Counted from the stretch's first letter, positions 51,752 to 60,618 are shown. The stretch is DNA of 64,000 bases from Aquibium sp. A9E412 (GCF_030398335.1 NZ_JAOAOP010000003.1:62001-126000), one strand, 5' to 3'. A program made the numbers and translations. Notes: generated by a model not told the origin, from the sequence alone.

Positions 51752-52576
51752 ATGGACGGCACGCACCCGCTCGGCGAACGGTTCGGCTTCGAGGGCGACG
51801 CCGTCGCCTGGGACGTCGCGGGCGACGGCCCGCCGCTGGTGCTGATCCACGGCACCCCGTTCAGCGCCCATGTCTGGCACCGCGTGCTGCCGCATCTGGC
51901 GGCCCGTCACCGGGTCTACCGCTACGACCTGCTCGGCTACGGCCAGTCGGCCAAGCGGGCCGGCCAGGACGTCTCGCTCGGCGTGCAGAACCGGCTGCTC
52001 GGCGCCCTCCTCGACCACTGGCAGCTCGACCGGCCGGCGGTGCTGGCGCACGACTTCGGCGGTGCCACGGCGCTGCGTGCGCATCTGCTCGACGGCCGCG
52101 ACTTCAGCCGCCTGATGCTCGTCGATCCGGTGGCGATCAGCCCGTGGGGCTCGCCCTTCGTGCAGCACGTGCGGGCGCACGAGGCGGCCTTCGCCGGCCT
52201 TCCGGCCGCCATCCAGCACGCCGTCGTCGCCACCTACATCGCCGGCGCGGCTGCCCGGCCGCTGCCGGCCGAGGCGCTGGCGCCCTATGTCGCGCCGTGG
52301 ACCGGTCCGCAGGGCCAGCCGGCCTTCTACCGCCAGATCGCCCAGATGGACCGCGCCCACACCGACGCCATCGCCGACGCGCTCGGCGCCGTGCGCTGCC
52401 CGGTGCGCCTGCTGTGGGGCGAGGAGGACGCCTGGATTCCCGTCGACCAGGGCCGCCGGCTGGCGGCCATGATGCCGGGCGCGGAGTTCTCCACCGTGCC
52501 GGGCGCCGGCCATCTGGTGCAGGAGGACGCGCCGGAGGCGATCGTCGCCGCCGCCATCCGCTTCTTCGAGGGCTGA
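51752..52576 (+). CDS. Alpha/beta hydrolase with Asp nucleophile (epoxide hydrolase/dehalogenase type)
   Basis: A 274-residue alpha/beta hydrolase. The oxyanion motif HGTPFSAHVW lies near residue 33. The nucleophile elbow reads AHDFGG, so residue 101 is Asp rather than Ser. That points to epoxide hydrolase or haloalkane/haloacid dehalogenase-type chemistry via an ester intermediate. A GEEDAW acid block (about residue 229) and the catalytic His in GAGHLVQED (about 253) complete the triad. GGGGAGGAC stands before two adjacent ATG codons; the second has better spacing. It converges on livF of module 2. Confidence 0.88.
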   Translation: MDGTHPLGERFGFEGDAVAWDVAGDGPPLVLIHGTPFSAHVWHRVLPHLAARHRVYRYDLLGYGQSAKRAGQDVSLGVQNRLLGALLDHWQLDRPAVLAHDFGGATALRAHLLDGRDFSRLMLVDPVAISPWGSPFVQHVRAHEAAFAGLPAAIQHAVVATYIAGAAARPLPAEALAPYVAPWTGPQGQPAFYRQIAQMDRAHTDAIADALGAVRCPVRLLWGEEDAWIPVDQGRRLAAMMPGAEFSTVPGAGHLVQEDAPEAIVAAAIRFFEG

Positions 52577-52668
52577 GCCGGCGCCGGCGCTTGCCCGCCG
52601 CGCGTTCGGCCCGCTTCGCGCCGCGCCGGGCCGGCGCGCCGGGCGCCTTCCCGCCTGCCGCAGGCGCC

Positions 52669-53514
52669 TCAGGACAGCCAGCGCTTGCGCCGCTTGTAGT
52701 GCTTGACGTTGCGGAACGAGCGCCGCCCCTCTCCGGCCACGCCGAGGTAGAACTCCTTGACGTCCTCGTTCTCGCGCAGCGCCTTGGCCGCGCCGTCGAG
52801 CACCACGCGGCCCGATTCCAGGATGTAGCCGTACTTGGCGTAGCGCAGCGCCACGTTGGTGTTCTGCTCAGCGAGCAGGAAGGACACGCCCTGCTCCTCG
52901 TTGAGCTGCTTGACGATCTCGAAGATCTCCTCGACAAGCTGCGGCGCCAGCCCCATCGACGGCTCGTCGAGCAGGATCATCTTGGGCCGCGACATCAGCG
53001 CCCGGCCGATCGCCGTCATCTGCTGCTCGCCGCCGGAGGTGTAGCCGGCCTGGCTGTTGCGCCGCTCCTTGAGGCGCGGAAAGTAGGAGTAGACCAGGTC
53101 GAGGTCGGCGCGCACGGCCGCCGTCCCGTCGCGCCGCGTGAAGGCGCCGGTCAGGAGATTGTCCTCGACCGACAGGTGGCCGAAGCAGTGGCGCCCCTCC
53201 ATCACCTGGATGCAGCCGCGCTTGACGAGCTCGTTGGGCGACAGGTTCTGCACCTGCGCGCCGTCGAACACGATGCTGCCCTTGGTCACCTCGCCGCGCT
53301 CGGCGCGCAACAGGTTGGAGATCGCCTTGAGCGTCGTCGTCTTGCCGGCGCCGTTGGCGCCCAGGATGGCGGTGATGCCGCCGCGCGGCACCGACAGCGA
53401 CACCCCCTTCAGGACGAGGATCACGTGGTCGTAGATCACCTCGATGTTGTTGACCTCGAGGATCGTCTCGGCGGCCTCGGCGGCCGGGCTGTCGGCGGTG
53501 GTGGCAAGCGTCAT
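52669..53514 (-). CDS. livF: ABC transporter ATP-binding protein LivF type (module 2)
   Basis: A 281-residue ATPase with Walker A GANGAGKTTTLK, signature TSGGEQQMTAIGRALM, Walker B MILLDEPSMGL and the AEQNTN switch. A Cys-His-containing GCIQVMEGRHCFGHLS segment replaces the commoner VPEGR block. The C-terminus ends VKHYKRRKRWLS, similar in character to the tail of LivF of module 1. The start is uncertain; an ATG 60 bp upstream is possible. It is separated from the binding-protein gene by 149 bp containing a strong hairpin. Confidence 0.94.
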   Translation of the reverse strand: MTLATTADSPAAEAAETILEVNNIEVIYDHVILVLKGVSLSVPRGGITAILGANGAGKTTTLKAISNLLRAERGEVTKGSIVFDGAQVQNLSPNELVKRGCIQVMEGRHCFGHLSVEDNLLTGAFTRRDGTAAVRADLDLVYSYFPRLKERRNSQAGYTSGGEQQMTAIGRALMSRPKMILLDEPSMGLAPQLVEEIFEIVKQLNEEQGVSFLLAEQNTNVALRYAKYGYILESGRVVLDGAAKALRENEDVKEFYLGVAGEGRRSFRNVKHYKRRKRWLS

Positions 53515-53604
53515 GGCTGTCGTCCGCTGTTCGTCCCGCGATCGCGGCAGGCCTGCGGCGGCCTCGCGGTCCATCTCGTTGGCGCGGCGGGCCGCCGCGA
53601 AGGA

Positions 53605-53632
53605 GCGCCGGCCGGCGGCTGCCGGCCGGCGC
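53605..53632 (-). terminator. Hairpin between binding-protein gene and livF (module 2)
   Basis: An 11-bp perfect stem (GCGCCGGCCGG / CCGGCCGGCGC) with a 6-nt loop, shortly after the stop of the binding-protein gene. It may allow more binding protein than ATPase by stabilising or partly terminating the transcript. Confidence 0.5.
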
Positions 53633-53663
53633 CCGCCTCCCCCTCAGGAGGCGAAGGGCAGCT

Positions 53664-54983
53664 TTACATGCTGCACTCTTCGTTGGTCGGCCAGGGCGCG
53701 TTGGCCTCGGCGTATTCCTGCGCCTTCTCAGCCTCGAGCGGCGCGATCGCCTCGCGGTCGGGCGTGATGAGGTCGGAGACCTTGACGAACTTCGACCCGT
53801 CCCACTCCAGCATCCAGCCGCCGCCATGGCCGGTGTGGTCGGCGCAGGAGGTCTTGAACGGCACGATCATGCCGCTCATGCCGAGCTCCTCGAGCCGGGC
53901 CTCGTCGAGGTTGATGTTCTCCAGCCCCCAGCGCACCTGGGTGGCGTCGACCGTCTGGGTGTCGAACTCATCCTGCGCGGCGCGGATCGCCTCGACCAGC
54001 ATCATCGAGATGGTCAGGCCGCGCTGGTAGAACACCCAGTCGAGCTGGCTCTCGTCCTCGACCATGGAGTCGCCGGGCTCGATGACGTGCTCGCGGATGT
54101 CGGCCATCACCGGCGCGTCGGGCATCGGCACGCTCCACGAGATCGCCTTGTAGCCCTTGGCCTCCTCGCCCACGGTCTGCATGTCGCCGTCATGGCCCGA
54201 CCACCAGATGCCGATGAACTGGTCCATCGGATACTTGGTCTTCACCGCCTCGGTGATGGCGCCGGCGTTCATCGCGCCCCAGCCCCACATCACCACGTAG
54301 TCCGGCCGCTCGCGGCGGATCTGCAGCCACTGCGCCGACTGGTTCTGCATCTCCGACAGGCCGACCGGGATCGGCAGGAACTCGAAGCCGTGCTGCTCGG
54401 CCATCTTCTCGAACAGCGGGATCGGCTCCTTGCCGTAGGGATGGTCGAGATGCAGCAGCGCGATCTTCTTGCCCGACAGCGTGTCGAGATCGCCGTCGGA
54501 GATGTATTTCAGGATCATCGAGGCGCCGTCCCAGTAGGAGGACGGCGGGTTGAAGGCCCACTGGAACACCTTGCCGTCGGCCATCGGCGAGAAGCCGTAG
54601 CCGGGCGCCAGGATCGGGATCTCGTCGACATTGGTGCGCGGCAGCACCTGCAGCGTGATGCCGGTCGACCAGGGCTGCGTGACGACGGCGCGCGCCTTGG
54701 TCTTCTCGTAGCACTCCACGCCCTTCTCGGTGGAGTAGCCGGTCTCGCACTCGTCATATTCGAGGCGCACGCCGTTCAGCCCGCCGTCGCGCGCGTTGAG
54801 CATGTTGATGTAGTCGCGCTGGCCGTTCATCAGCGGGATGCCCGTCGCCGCGAACGGACCCGTGCGGTAGGACAGGTTGGGGATGTAGATCGAGTCCTCC
54901 TGGGCCATCGCGGCGGGCGCCGACAGGGCGACGCCGAGGGCCAGGGCCGAGGACAGGACCGCTGTCTTGATTGCTGTCTTCAT
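53664..54983 (-). CDS. Branched-chain-type ABC transporter substrate-binding protein (module 2)
   Basis: A 439-residue periplasmic protein of the Peripla_BP_6 family, larger than LivJ. A signal peptide (about 1-28, ending AMAQE) is followed by IYIPNLSYRTGPFAATGIPLMNG, a region not starting with the usual TIKIG. Cys pairs (DECETGYS, VECYEKT; CADH, EECSM) suggest disulfides. GGAGGAAA precedes the ATG. The extended WWSGHDGDMQTVGEEAKGYKAISWS block is shared with binding proteins found next to long-chain acyl-CoA ligases. It is placed between livM and livF. The ligand is unknown. Confidence 0.92.
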   Translation of the reverse strand: MKTAIKTAVLSSALALGVALSAPAAMAQEDSIYIPNLSYRTGPFAATGIPLMNGQRDYINMLNARDGGLNGVRLEYDECETGYSTEKGVECYEKTKARAVVTQPWSTGITLQVLPRTNVDEIPILAPGYGFSPMADGKVFQWAFNPPSSYWDGASMILKYISDGDLDTLSGKKIALLHLDHPYGKEPIPLFEKMAEQHGFEFLPIPVGLSEMQNQSAQWLQIRRERPDYVVMWGWGAMNAGAITEAVKTKYPMDQFIGIWWSGHDGDMQTVGEEAKGYKAISWSVPMPDAPVMADIREHVIEPGDSMVEDESQLDWVFYQRGLTISMMLVEAIRAAQDEFDTQTVDATQVRWGLENINLDEARLEELGMSGMIVPFKTSCADHTGHGGGWMLEWDGSKFVKVSDLITPDREAIAPLEAEKAQEYAEANAPWPTNEECSM

Positions 54984-55075
54984 GCTTGTTTCCTCCACTT
55001 GTTCTTTTTTCCGTTGCGGAAAGGGCGAACCGACCCCGTTTGCCGCCCGGGCGAGGCCCGGCCGTCGAGAAGGCG

Positions 55076-56152
55076 TCAGTGCGGGAACGGCCAAAGGATC
55101 AGCTTCTCCCGAATGACGGCCCACAGCCGTGCGAGCCCGTGCGGCTCGACGATCAGGAAGGCGATGATCAGCGCGCCGATGATCATCACGTTGAGGTGCT
55201 CCACCGTCGCCGAGCTGATGCTCATGCCGAACAGCTCGGGCACGGCGCCGATGACCACCGGCAGGGCGACGATCAGGATGGCGCCGAGATAGTTGCCGAG
55301 GATCGAGCCGAGCCCGCCGATGATGGCGATGAACAGCACCCGGAAGGACAGCGGGATGTCGAAAAGGTTGGCCTCCGCCGCGCCGCGCCACAGGAAGACG
55401 AACAGCGCGCCGGCCACGCCGACGATGTAGGACGACACGAAGAAGGCGAGCAGCTTGGCCTTCATCAGGTTGATGCCGACCAGCTCGGCGGCGATGTCCA
55501 TGTCGCGCACCGCCTTCCACATGCGGCCGATGCGCCCGCGCGTCAGGTTGATGGCGAAGACGGTCATCAGCACGACGAAGCACAGCACGAAATAGTACTG
55601 CGTGGCCGCCGAGGCGAGCGGTCCGGCCACCGTGATGCCGAACATCTCGATGTTGGGCACCTGGATGGCGCCCGAGGCGTTGTAGTTGTAGAGCCAGCCC
55701 CACTTCTGGAACAGCCACACCAGGAAGAACTGCGCCGCCAGCGTGGCGATGGCGAGATAGAAGCCCTTGATGCGCAGCGACGGCAGCCCGAACACGACGC
55801 CGATCGCCGCCGAGAAGAAGCCCGAGAACAGGATCGCCAGCGCGATGTTGAGCTCGGGGAAGATGGTGACGAGCTTGTAGCAGGCATAGGCGCCCACCCC
55901 CATGAAGGCGCCGGTGCCGAGCGAGAGCTGGCCGGCATAGCCCGTCAGGATGTTGAGGCCGAGCGCGGCGAGCGAGTAGATCAGCACCGGGATGAGCAGC
56001 GCCCGGAAGGTGAACTCGCTGGCGAACAGCGGAAACACGACGAAGGCCAGCACCAGCACGAAGCCGAGCAGGAAGGCGTCCTGGCGCACCGGAAACAGCG
56101 CGTGGTCGGCCTCGTAGGACGTCTTGAACTGGCCGGCGGTGCGGTAGAGCAT
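55076..56152 (-). CDS. livM: Branched-chain-type ABC permease LivM (module 2)
   Basis: A 358-residue inner-membrane permease with about ten helices, GYAGQLSLGTGAFMGVGAYAC (about residue 70) and the coupling block GRMWKAVRDMDIAAELVGI (about 215). The N-terminus contains FKTSYEADHALF, as in LivM of module 1. It starts 1 bp after the VOC gene stop, with the ribosome site inside that gene. Confidence 0.95.
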   Translation of the reverse strand: MLYRTAGQFKTSYEADHALFPVRQDAFLLGFVLVLAFVVFPLFASEFTFRALLIPVLIYSLAALGLNILTGYAGQLSLGTGAFMGVGAYACYKLVTIFPELNIALAILFSGFFSAAIGVVFGLPSLRIKGFYLAIATLAAQFFLVWLFQKWGWLYNYNASGAIQVPNIEMFGITVAGPLASAATQYYFVLCFVVLMTVFAINLTRGRIGRMWKAVRDMDIAAELVGINLMKAKLLAFFVSSYIVGVAGALFVFLWRGAAEANLFDIPLSFRVLFIAIIGGLGSILGNYLGAILIVALPVVIGAVPELFGMSISSATVEHLNVMIIGALIIAFLIVEPHGLARLWAVIREKLILWPFPH

Positions 56153-56153
56153 G

Positions 56154-56531
56154 TCAGGAGTCCCACTGCTTGGCGTTGCCGGGGAAGTCGTCGCCCTGCG
56201 GCCCGACCAGGCAGAACCGGTGGCCTGTCGGCGCCTGCATCACGATCCAGTTCTTCACCCGCGCGACCTCGACGGCGCCGAGCGCGGCGAGCCGCGCGCA
56301 CTCCGCCTCGCGGTCGTCGGTCTCCACGTCGAGATGCACCCGCGGCGCGTGGTCAACCGCCTGCAGCAGCACCTTGGGATGGCCGGCATGGCCGTCGAAC
56401 ACCGCGTACCGGCCGTCCGCGTCGACCTCGCCCGTCATGCCGAGCATGGCCGACCAGAAGCGCGTCGCCGGCGCCAGGTCCTCCGTCTGGCAGTCGATCA
56501 CCACGACGCCGATGCGCGAGCGGTGTGCCAT
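56154..56531 (-). CDS. VOC/glyoxalase-fold protein inserted in a liv operon
   Basis: A 125-residue protein of the vicinal-oxygen-chelate fold (glyoxalase/dioxygenase superfamily). It opens SRIGVVVIDCQTEDLAPATRFWSAMLGM and has the second beta-alpha-beta repeat with HLDVETDDREAECARLAALGA and the ending GHRFCLVGP. It lies between livH (2 bp) and livM (1 bp), so it is surely part of the operon. Role unclear: it might act on the imported compound or as a detoxifying enzyme. Metal ligands (His, Glu) are partly visible but not certain. Confidence 0.9.
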   Translation of the reverse strand: MAHRSRIGVVVIDCQTEDLAPATRFWSAMLGMTGEVDADGRYAVFDGHAGHPKVLLQAVDHAPRVHLDVETDDREAECARLAALGAVEVARVKNWIVMQAPTGHRFCLVGPQGDDFPGNAKQWDS

Positions 56532-56533
56532 CG

Positions 56534-57493
56534 TCACACCCGCTCGATGATCTTCTCGCCGAACAGGCCCTGCGGCCTGAACAGCAGCACCACCAGCGCG
56601 AACACGTAGGCGAACCAGGCTTCCGTGTTGCCGCCGAGCAGCGGCTGGCCCCAGTAGATCTCGAACAGCTTTTCCAGGATGCCGATCGCCAGGCCCCCGA
56701 CGATGGCGCCCATGACGCTCTCCAGCCCGCCGAGCATGAGCACCGGCAGCGCCTTGAAGGCGATCACCTCGAGCGCGAAGGACACGCCCGCCCGGGCCCC
56801 CCACACGATGCCGGTGGCGAGCGCGATCAGGCCGGCGATGAACCACACGATGACCCAGATGGTCGACAGCGAGATGCCGACCGACAGCGCCGCCTGGTGG
56901 TCGTCGCCGAGCGCCCGGATGGCGCGGCCGATCTTCGACTTGTTGAGGAAGACGAGCAGCGCGACGACCAGCACCACCGCGCCGATCACCGCCGTCAGGT
57001 CCTTCTGCTCGATCGACACGAAGCCGCCGAACGGCTCGAACAGGAAGCTGCCGGTCGGGATGTAGAGCTGCTCGGTGATCATCACCTTGTTCTCGCCGCC
57101 GAAGATGATCTCGCCGAAGCCGATCAGGAACAGCGTGATGCCGATCGTCGCCATGAACAGGATGATGTCGGGCTGGTTGACCAGCGGCCGCAGCACCAGC
57201 CGCTCGATCGCCACCGCCAGCACGAACATCACCGCCAGCGTCAGCGGCAGCGCGATCAGCGCCGGCACGCCGCGCTCGTAGAGCCCGACCAGCGTCAGCG
57301 CGGCGAACACCACCATGATGCCCTGCGCGAAGTTGAAGATGCGCGAGGACTTGTAGATCAGCACGAAGCCGAGGGCGATCAGCGCGTAGAGCACGCCGCC
57401 GACCAGCCCTTCCCACAGCACCTGCAGCAGGAAATCGGGGGCCGCCGCCATGTCGGCGAACGGCTGGACGAAGATCGCGTCGAGAAGGTCCAT
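56534..57493 (-). CDS. livH: Branched-chain-type ABC permease LivH (module 2)
   Basis: A 319-residue inner-membrane permease, longer than in module 1. An N-terminal helix-bearing leader (MDLLDAIFVQPFADMAAAPDF) precedes the typical VLYALIALGFVLIYKSSRIFNFAQGIMVVF segment. The coupling loop GRAIRALGDDHQAALSVGIS lies near residue 187. AGAGGAC precedes the ATG. It follows the DUF3096 gene by 21 bp. Confidence 0.94.
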   Translation of the reverse strand: MDLLDAIFVQPFADMAAAPDFLLQVLWEGLVGGVLYALIALGFVLIYKSSRIFNFAQGIMVVFAALTLVGLYERGVPALIALPLTLAVMFVLAVAIERLVLRPLVNQPDIILFMATIGITLFLIGFGEIIFGGENKVMITEQLYIPTGSFLFEPFGGFVSIEQKDLTAVIGAVVLVVALLVFLNKSKIGRAIRALGDDHQAALSVGISLSTIWVIVWFIAGLIALATGIVWGARAGVSFALEVIAFKALPVLMLGGLESVMGAIVGGLAIGILEKLFEIYWGQPLLGGNTEAWFAYVFALVVLLFRPQGLFGEKIIERV

Positions 57494-57514
57494 GGGCGTC
57501 CTCTGCTGGCGCGC

Positions 57515-57658
57515 CTACGCGGCGAGCGACGGGAACAGGCCGAGCAGGCCGATGATGATCAGGTAGATGGCGACGATGTAGCTCAGCAGCCGCGGCACCA
57601 CGAGGATGGCGACGCCGGCGATGAGGGCGAGGAGCGGGCTGAGCGGCAGTTCGGGCAT
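57515..57658 (-). CDS. DUF3096 small membrane protein
   Basis: A 47-residue protein, MPELPLSPLLALIAGVAILV then VPRLLSYIVAIYLIIIGLLG and a short tail. Two hydrophobic helices with the short VPRLL turn match the DUF3096 family of tiny membrane proteins. GGAGG stands 5 bp before the ATG, and the gene fits snugly between livG (16 bp) and livH (21 bp). A role in stabilising the transporter is conceivable but only inferred. It is easily missed because of its size. Confidence 0.85.
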   Translation of the reverse strand: MPELPLSPLLALIAGVAILVVPRLLSYIVAIYLIIIGLLGLFPSLAA

Positions 57659-57674
57659 GCGGTCCTCCGGGGCT

Positions 57675-58499
57675 TCAGTGCGGCACGCCGAGATAGGCGT
57701 CGATGACGGCCTGGTCGTTCTTGACCTCGTCGGGCGTGCCGTCGGCGATCTTCTTGCCGTAGTCGAGCACCACGACGCGGTCCGACAGGTCCATCACCAC
57801 CCCCATGTCGTGCTCGATCAGCGCGATGGTCGTGCCGCGCTGCTGGTTGACGTCGATGATGAAGCGGCTCATGTCTTCCTTTTCCTCGAGATTCATGCCC
57901 GCCATCGGCTCGTCGAGCAGAAGCAGGCTCGGCTCCATGGCCAGCGCCCGGCCGAGCTCGACGCGCTTCTGCAGGCCGTAGGGCAGCTTGCCCACCGGCG
58001 TGTGGCGGATGTGCTGGATCTCGAGGAAGTCGATGATCTCCTCGACGGTCTGGCGGTGGGCGATCTCCTCGGCCAGCGCCCGGCCGTGCCACAAGAGCTG
58101 CCAGCCGATGCCCGCCTTCATCATCACCGAGCGCCCGGCCATGATGTTGTCGAGCGTCGACATGCCCTTGAACAGCGCGACGTTCTGGAACGTGCGGGCG
58201 ATCCCCTGGCCGACCGCCTCGTGCGGCTTCATCGCGCGGCGCTGCCGGCCGCGGAACACGATGGTGCCCTGCTGCGGGGTGTAGAAGCCGTTGATGACAT
58301 TGAGCATCGACGTCTTGCCCGCGCCGTTCGGCCCGATGATGGCGCGGATCTCGCCCTTCACGACGTCGAACGAGACGTCGGTGATGGCCTTCACGCCGCC
58401 GAAGGCGAGCGACACGTTCTTCACCTCCAGAAGCACCTGGCCAGCGGCGATGCCGTCGTCGGGCGCGGCGAGCTGGGCGGGATCGGGACGCGGGTTCAT
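57675..58499 (-). CDS. livG: ABC transporter ATP-binding protein LivG type (module 2)
   Basis: A 274-residue ATPase with Walker A GPNGAGKTSMLN, ARTFQNVALF, signature LPYGLQKRVELGRALA, Walker B LLLLDEPMAGMN and IEHDMG switch. An N-terminal extension of about 22 residues precedes the domain. The ATG overlaps the ligase stop by 4 bp (ATGA). Confidence 0.95.
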   Translation of the reverse strand: MNPRPDPAQLAAPDDGIAAGQVLLEVKNVSLAFGGVKAITDVSFDVVKGEIRAIIGPNGAGKTSMLNVINGFYTPQQGTIVFRGRQRRAMKPHEAVGQGIARTFQNVALFKGMSTLDNIMAGRSVMMKAGIGWQLLWHGRALAEEIAHRQTVEEIIDFLEIQHIRHTPVGKLPYGLQKRVELGRALAMEPSLLLLDEPMAGMNLEEKEDMSRFIIDVNQQRGTTIALIEHDMGVVMDLSDRVVVLDYGKKIADGTPDEVKNDQAVIDAYLGVPH

Positions 58500-60472
58500 T
58501 CGGCGGCCTCGCGGATCGGTTCGGCCGGCTCGCCGAAGGTCTCGGCGTCGATGATCTCCACCGTGGCGCGGATCATGCCCTTGCGGCCGTCCTCATAGGT
58601 GACCTGGGTCTCGACATACTTCTCGGTCGAGCCGTCGTAGAGCGCCTCGATCAGCTCGCCGTAGCGCTCGGCGATGTAGGAGCGGCGCACCTTCTGGGTG
58701 CGCGTCAGCTCGCCGTCGTCGGCGTCGAGCTCCTTGTGCAGGATCAGGAAGCGGCGCACCTGCGAGCCGGCCATCATCGGCTCGGCCGCCAGCCGCCGGT
58801 TGGTCTCGCGCACGTGCCCGGCGATGATCTCGCGCACCCGCGGATGACCGGCCAGCTCCTGATAGGAGGCGTAGGCGATGTTGTTGCGCTCGGCCCAGTT
58901 GCCGACCGCCTGCAGGTCGATGTTGACGAAGGCCGCGCAGAAGTCGCGGCCGTGGCCGAAGGCCACCGCCTCCTTGATGTCGGGGAAGAACTTGAGCGCG
59001 TTCTCGACGTATTTCGGCGCGAACAGCGCCCCGGTCGACAGCTTGCCGACGTCCTTGGCCCGGTCGATGATCTTGAGCTGGCCGTCCTCGTCGAAGAAGC
59101 CGGCGTCGCCGGTGTGCACCCAGCCGTCCGCCGTCTTGGTGCTGGCCGTCGCCTCGTCGTTCTTGTAGTAGCCCATGAAGACGCCCGGCGAGCGATAAAG
59201 CACCTCGCCGTTGTCGGCGATGCGGATCTCCACCTCCGGCGAGGGCAGCCCCACCGTGTCGGCCCGGATGTGGCCGTCGGGCTGCTGGGTGATGTAGACC
59301 GTCGCCTCCGTCTGGCCGTAGAGCTGCTTCAGGTTGAGGCCGATCGAGCGGTAGAAGCTGAACAGCTCCGGGCCGATCGCCTCGCCGGCGGTGTAGCCGA
59401 CCCTGAGCCGCGACAGCCCGACGCGGTTCTTCAGGGGCCCGTAGACCAGGAACTCGCCGAGCGCGTAGACGATGCGGTCCCACAGCCCGATCCGCTCGCC
59501 GTTGAGCAGCGGCTCGCCGACCCGCCGGGCGTGCGCCAGGAAATGGTCGAACATCGCCTTCTTGACGCGACCGGCGTCCTCCATGCGCACCATGATCGTC
59601 GTCAGCATGCTCTCGAACACGCGCGGCGGCGCGAAGAAGTAGGTCGGCGCGATCTCGCGCCGGTCCTCGTTCACCGTTTCCGCGCTTTCCGGGCAGCTCA
59701 CGCAGAAGCCGGCGGTGTAGGACTGCGCGTAGGAGAACAGGTGGTCGCCGACCCAGGCGAGCGGCAGATAGGCGATGGTGTTCTCGTCGGGGCCGAGCTT
59801 GTCGAAGGCGTTGCCGTTGAGCGCCGACTTCACGAGATTGTCGTTCGACAGCATCACGCCCTTCGGCCGGCCCGTGGTGCCGGAGGTGTAGAGCATGATG
59901 CCGAGGTCGGCGCCGCGGCCGGCCTCGACCGACTCGAGCCAGGCCGCGCCCGCCTGCGGGTCGTCGGCCAGCCGCGCCATGCCGGCCGCCCGCAGGTCCT
60001 CGTAGGCGTGCAGCTGCGCCTCGTCGTAGTCGCGCAGCCCGCGCTTCTCGTCATAGACGATGGTCGAAAGCGACGGCACCTCCGCACCGATCGACAGCAG
60101 CTTGTCGACCTGCTCCTGGTCCTCCACCACCGCGAAGCGCACCTCCGCGTGGTTGAGCACGTAGGCCATCTCCTCGGCCACCGAGTCGGCATAGACCGGC
60201 ACCGGCACGCCGCCGAGCGACTGCACGGCGGCGAAGCTCCAGTAGAGCCGCGGCCGGTTCGAACCGACGATCGCCACCTTGTCGCCGCGGCCCAGCCCGA
60301 GCCCCCGAAGGCCGAGCGCGAAGGCGCGCACCTCGTCGCGCTGCTCCTCCCAGGTCCAGCTCTGCCAGATGCCATAGTCCTTGTGGCGCATGGCGGGCCG
60401 GCCGCGGAAGCGCTCCGCGTTCAACAGCAGATACTTCGCAAACGTGTCGCGTGACGCGGACTGCTGCGCCAA
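58496..60472 (-). CDS. AMP-dependent acyl-CoA synthetase, long-chain type (module 2)
   Basis: A 658-residue ligase, first gene of the second liv operon. ANL motifs: LYTSGTTGRPKGVMLS (about residue 195), APPRVFESMLTTIM, LYGQTEATVY (about 375) and GWVHTGDAGFFDEDG. The middle part DYGIWQSWTWEE parallels DYGIWLAYSW of the module 1 ligase. No ATG stands near the conserved start; a TTG with GGAGG 8 bp upstream is the best initiation codon. It heads the operon ligase-livG-DUF3096-livH-VOC-livM-binding protein-livF, whereas the module 1 ligase lies near the end. Confidence 0.92.
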   Translation of the reverse strand: MAQQSASRDTFAKYLLLNAERFRGRPAMRHKDYGIWQSWTWEEQRDEVRAFALGLRGLGLGRGDKVAIVGSNRPRLYWSFAAVQSLGGVPVPVYADSVAEEMAYVLNHAEVRFAVVEDQEQVDKLLSIGAEVPSLSTIVYDEKRGLRDYDEAQLHAYEDLRAAGMARLADDPQAGAAWLESVEAGRGADLGIMLYTSGTTGRPKGVMLSNDNLVKSALNGNAFDKLGPDENTIAYLPLAWVGDHLFSYAQSYTAGFCVSCPESAETVNEDRREIAPTYFFAPPRVFESMLTTIMVRMEDAGRVKKAMFDHFLAHARRVGEPLLNGERIGLWDRIVYALGEFLVYGPLKNRVGLSRLRVGYTAGEAIGPELFSFYRSIGLNLKQLYGQTEATVYITQQPDGHIRADTVGLPSPEVEIRIADNGEVLYRSPGVFMGYYKNDEATASTKTADGWVHTGDAGFFDEDGQLKIIDRAKDVGKLSTGALFAPKYVENALKFFPDIKEAVAFGHGRDFCAAFVNIDLQAVGNWAERNNIAYASYQELAGHPRVREIIAGHVRETNRRLAAEPMMAGSQVRRFLILHKELDADDGELTRTQKVRRSYIAERYGELIEALYDGSTEKYVETQVTYEDGRKGMIRATVEIIDAETFGEPAEPIREAAE

Positions 60473-60581
60473 TCGGTTTTCCTCCCGCCGCGTCGCCGTC
60501 TGCGTCAGGCCCTCCCCCCACGCCGGCGCCGCCAACTTCTTGTCGTTGCGGAAAAATTTCCACGAATGCCGGGTCCGATCA

Positions 60582-60618
60582 ACAGACCCCTTGACAGACG
60601 CGGCCGCACAATGTCTGT
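60582..60618. promoter_or_regulatory. ACAGAC direct repeats plus GTCTGT inverted copy upstream of ligase 2
   Basis: ACAGAC occurs at 60582 and 60594 (12-bp spacing), and its inverse GTCTGT at 60613. This array lies about 110 bp upstream of the ligase TTG, in the 292-bp gap after the Crp/Fnr gene. It could bind a regulator; the sequence is not a classical Crp or FNR box. No firm -10/-35 was identified in the gap. Confidence 0.35.

Noticed and set aside
54971-57706. A 911-codon open frame antisense to livM, VOC and livH of module 2
   Set aside because: Same GC-driven shadow pattern; no domain recognised.
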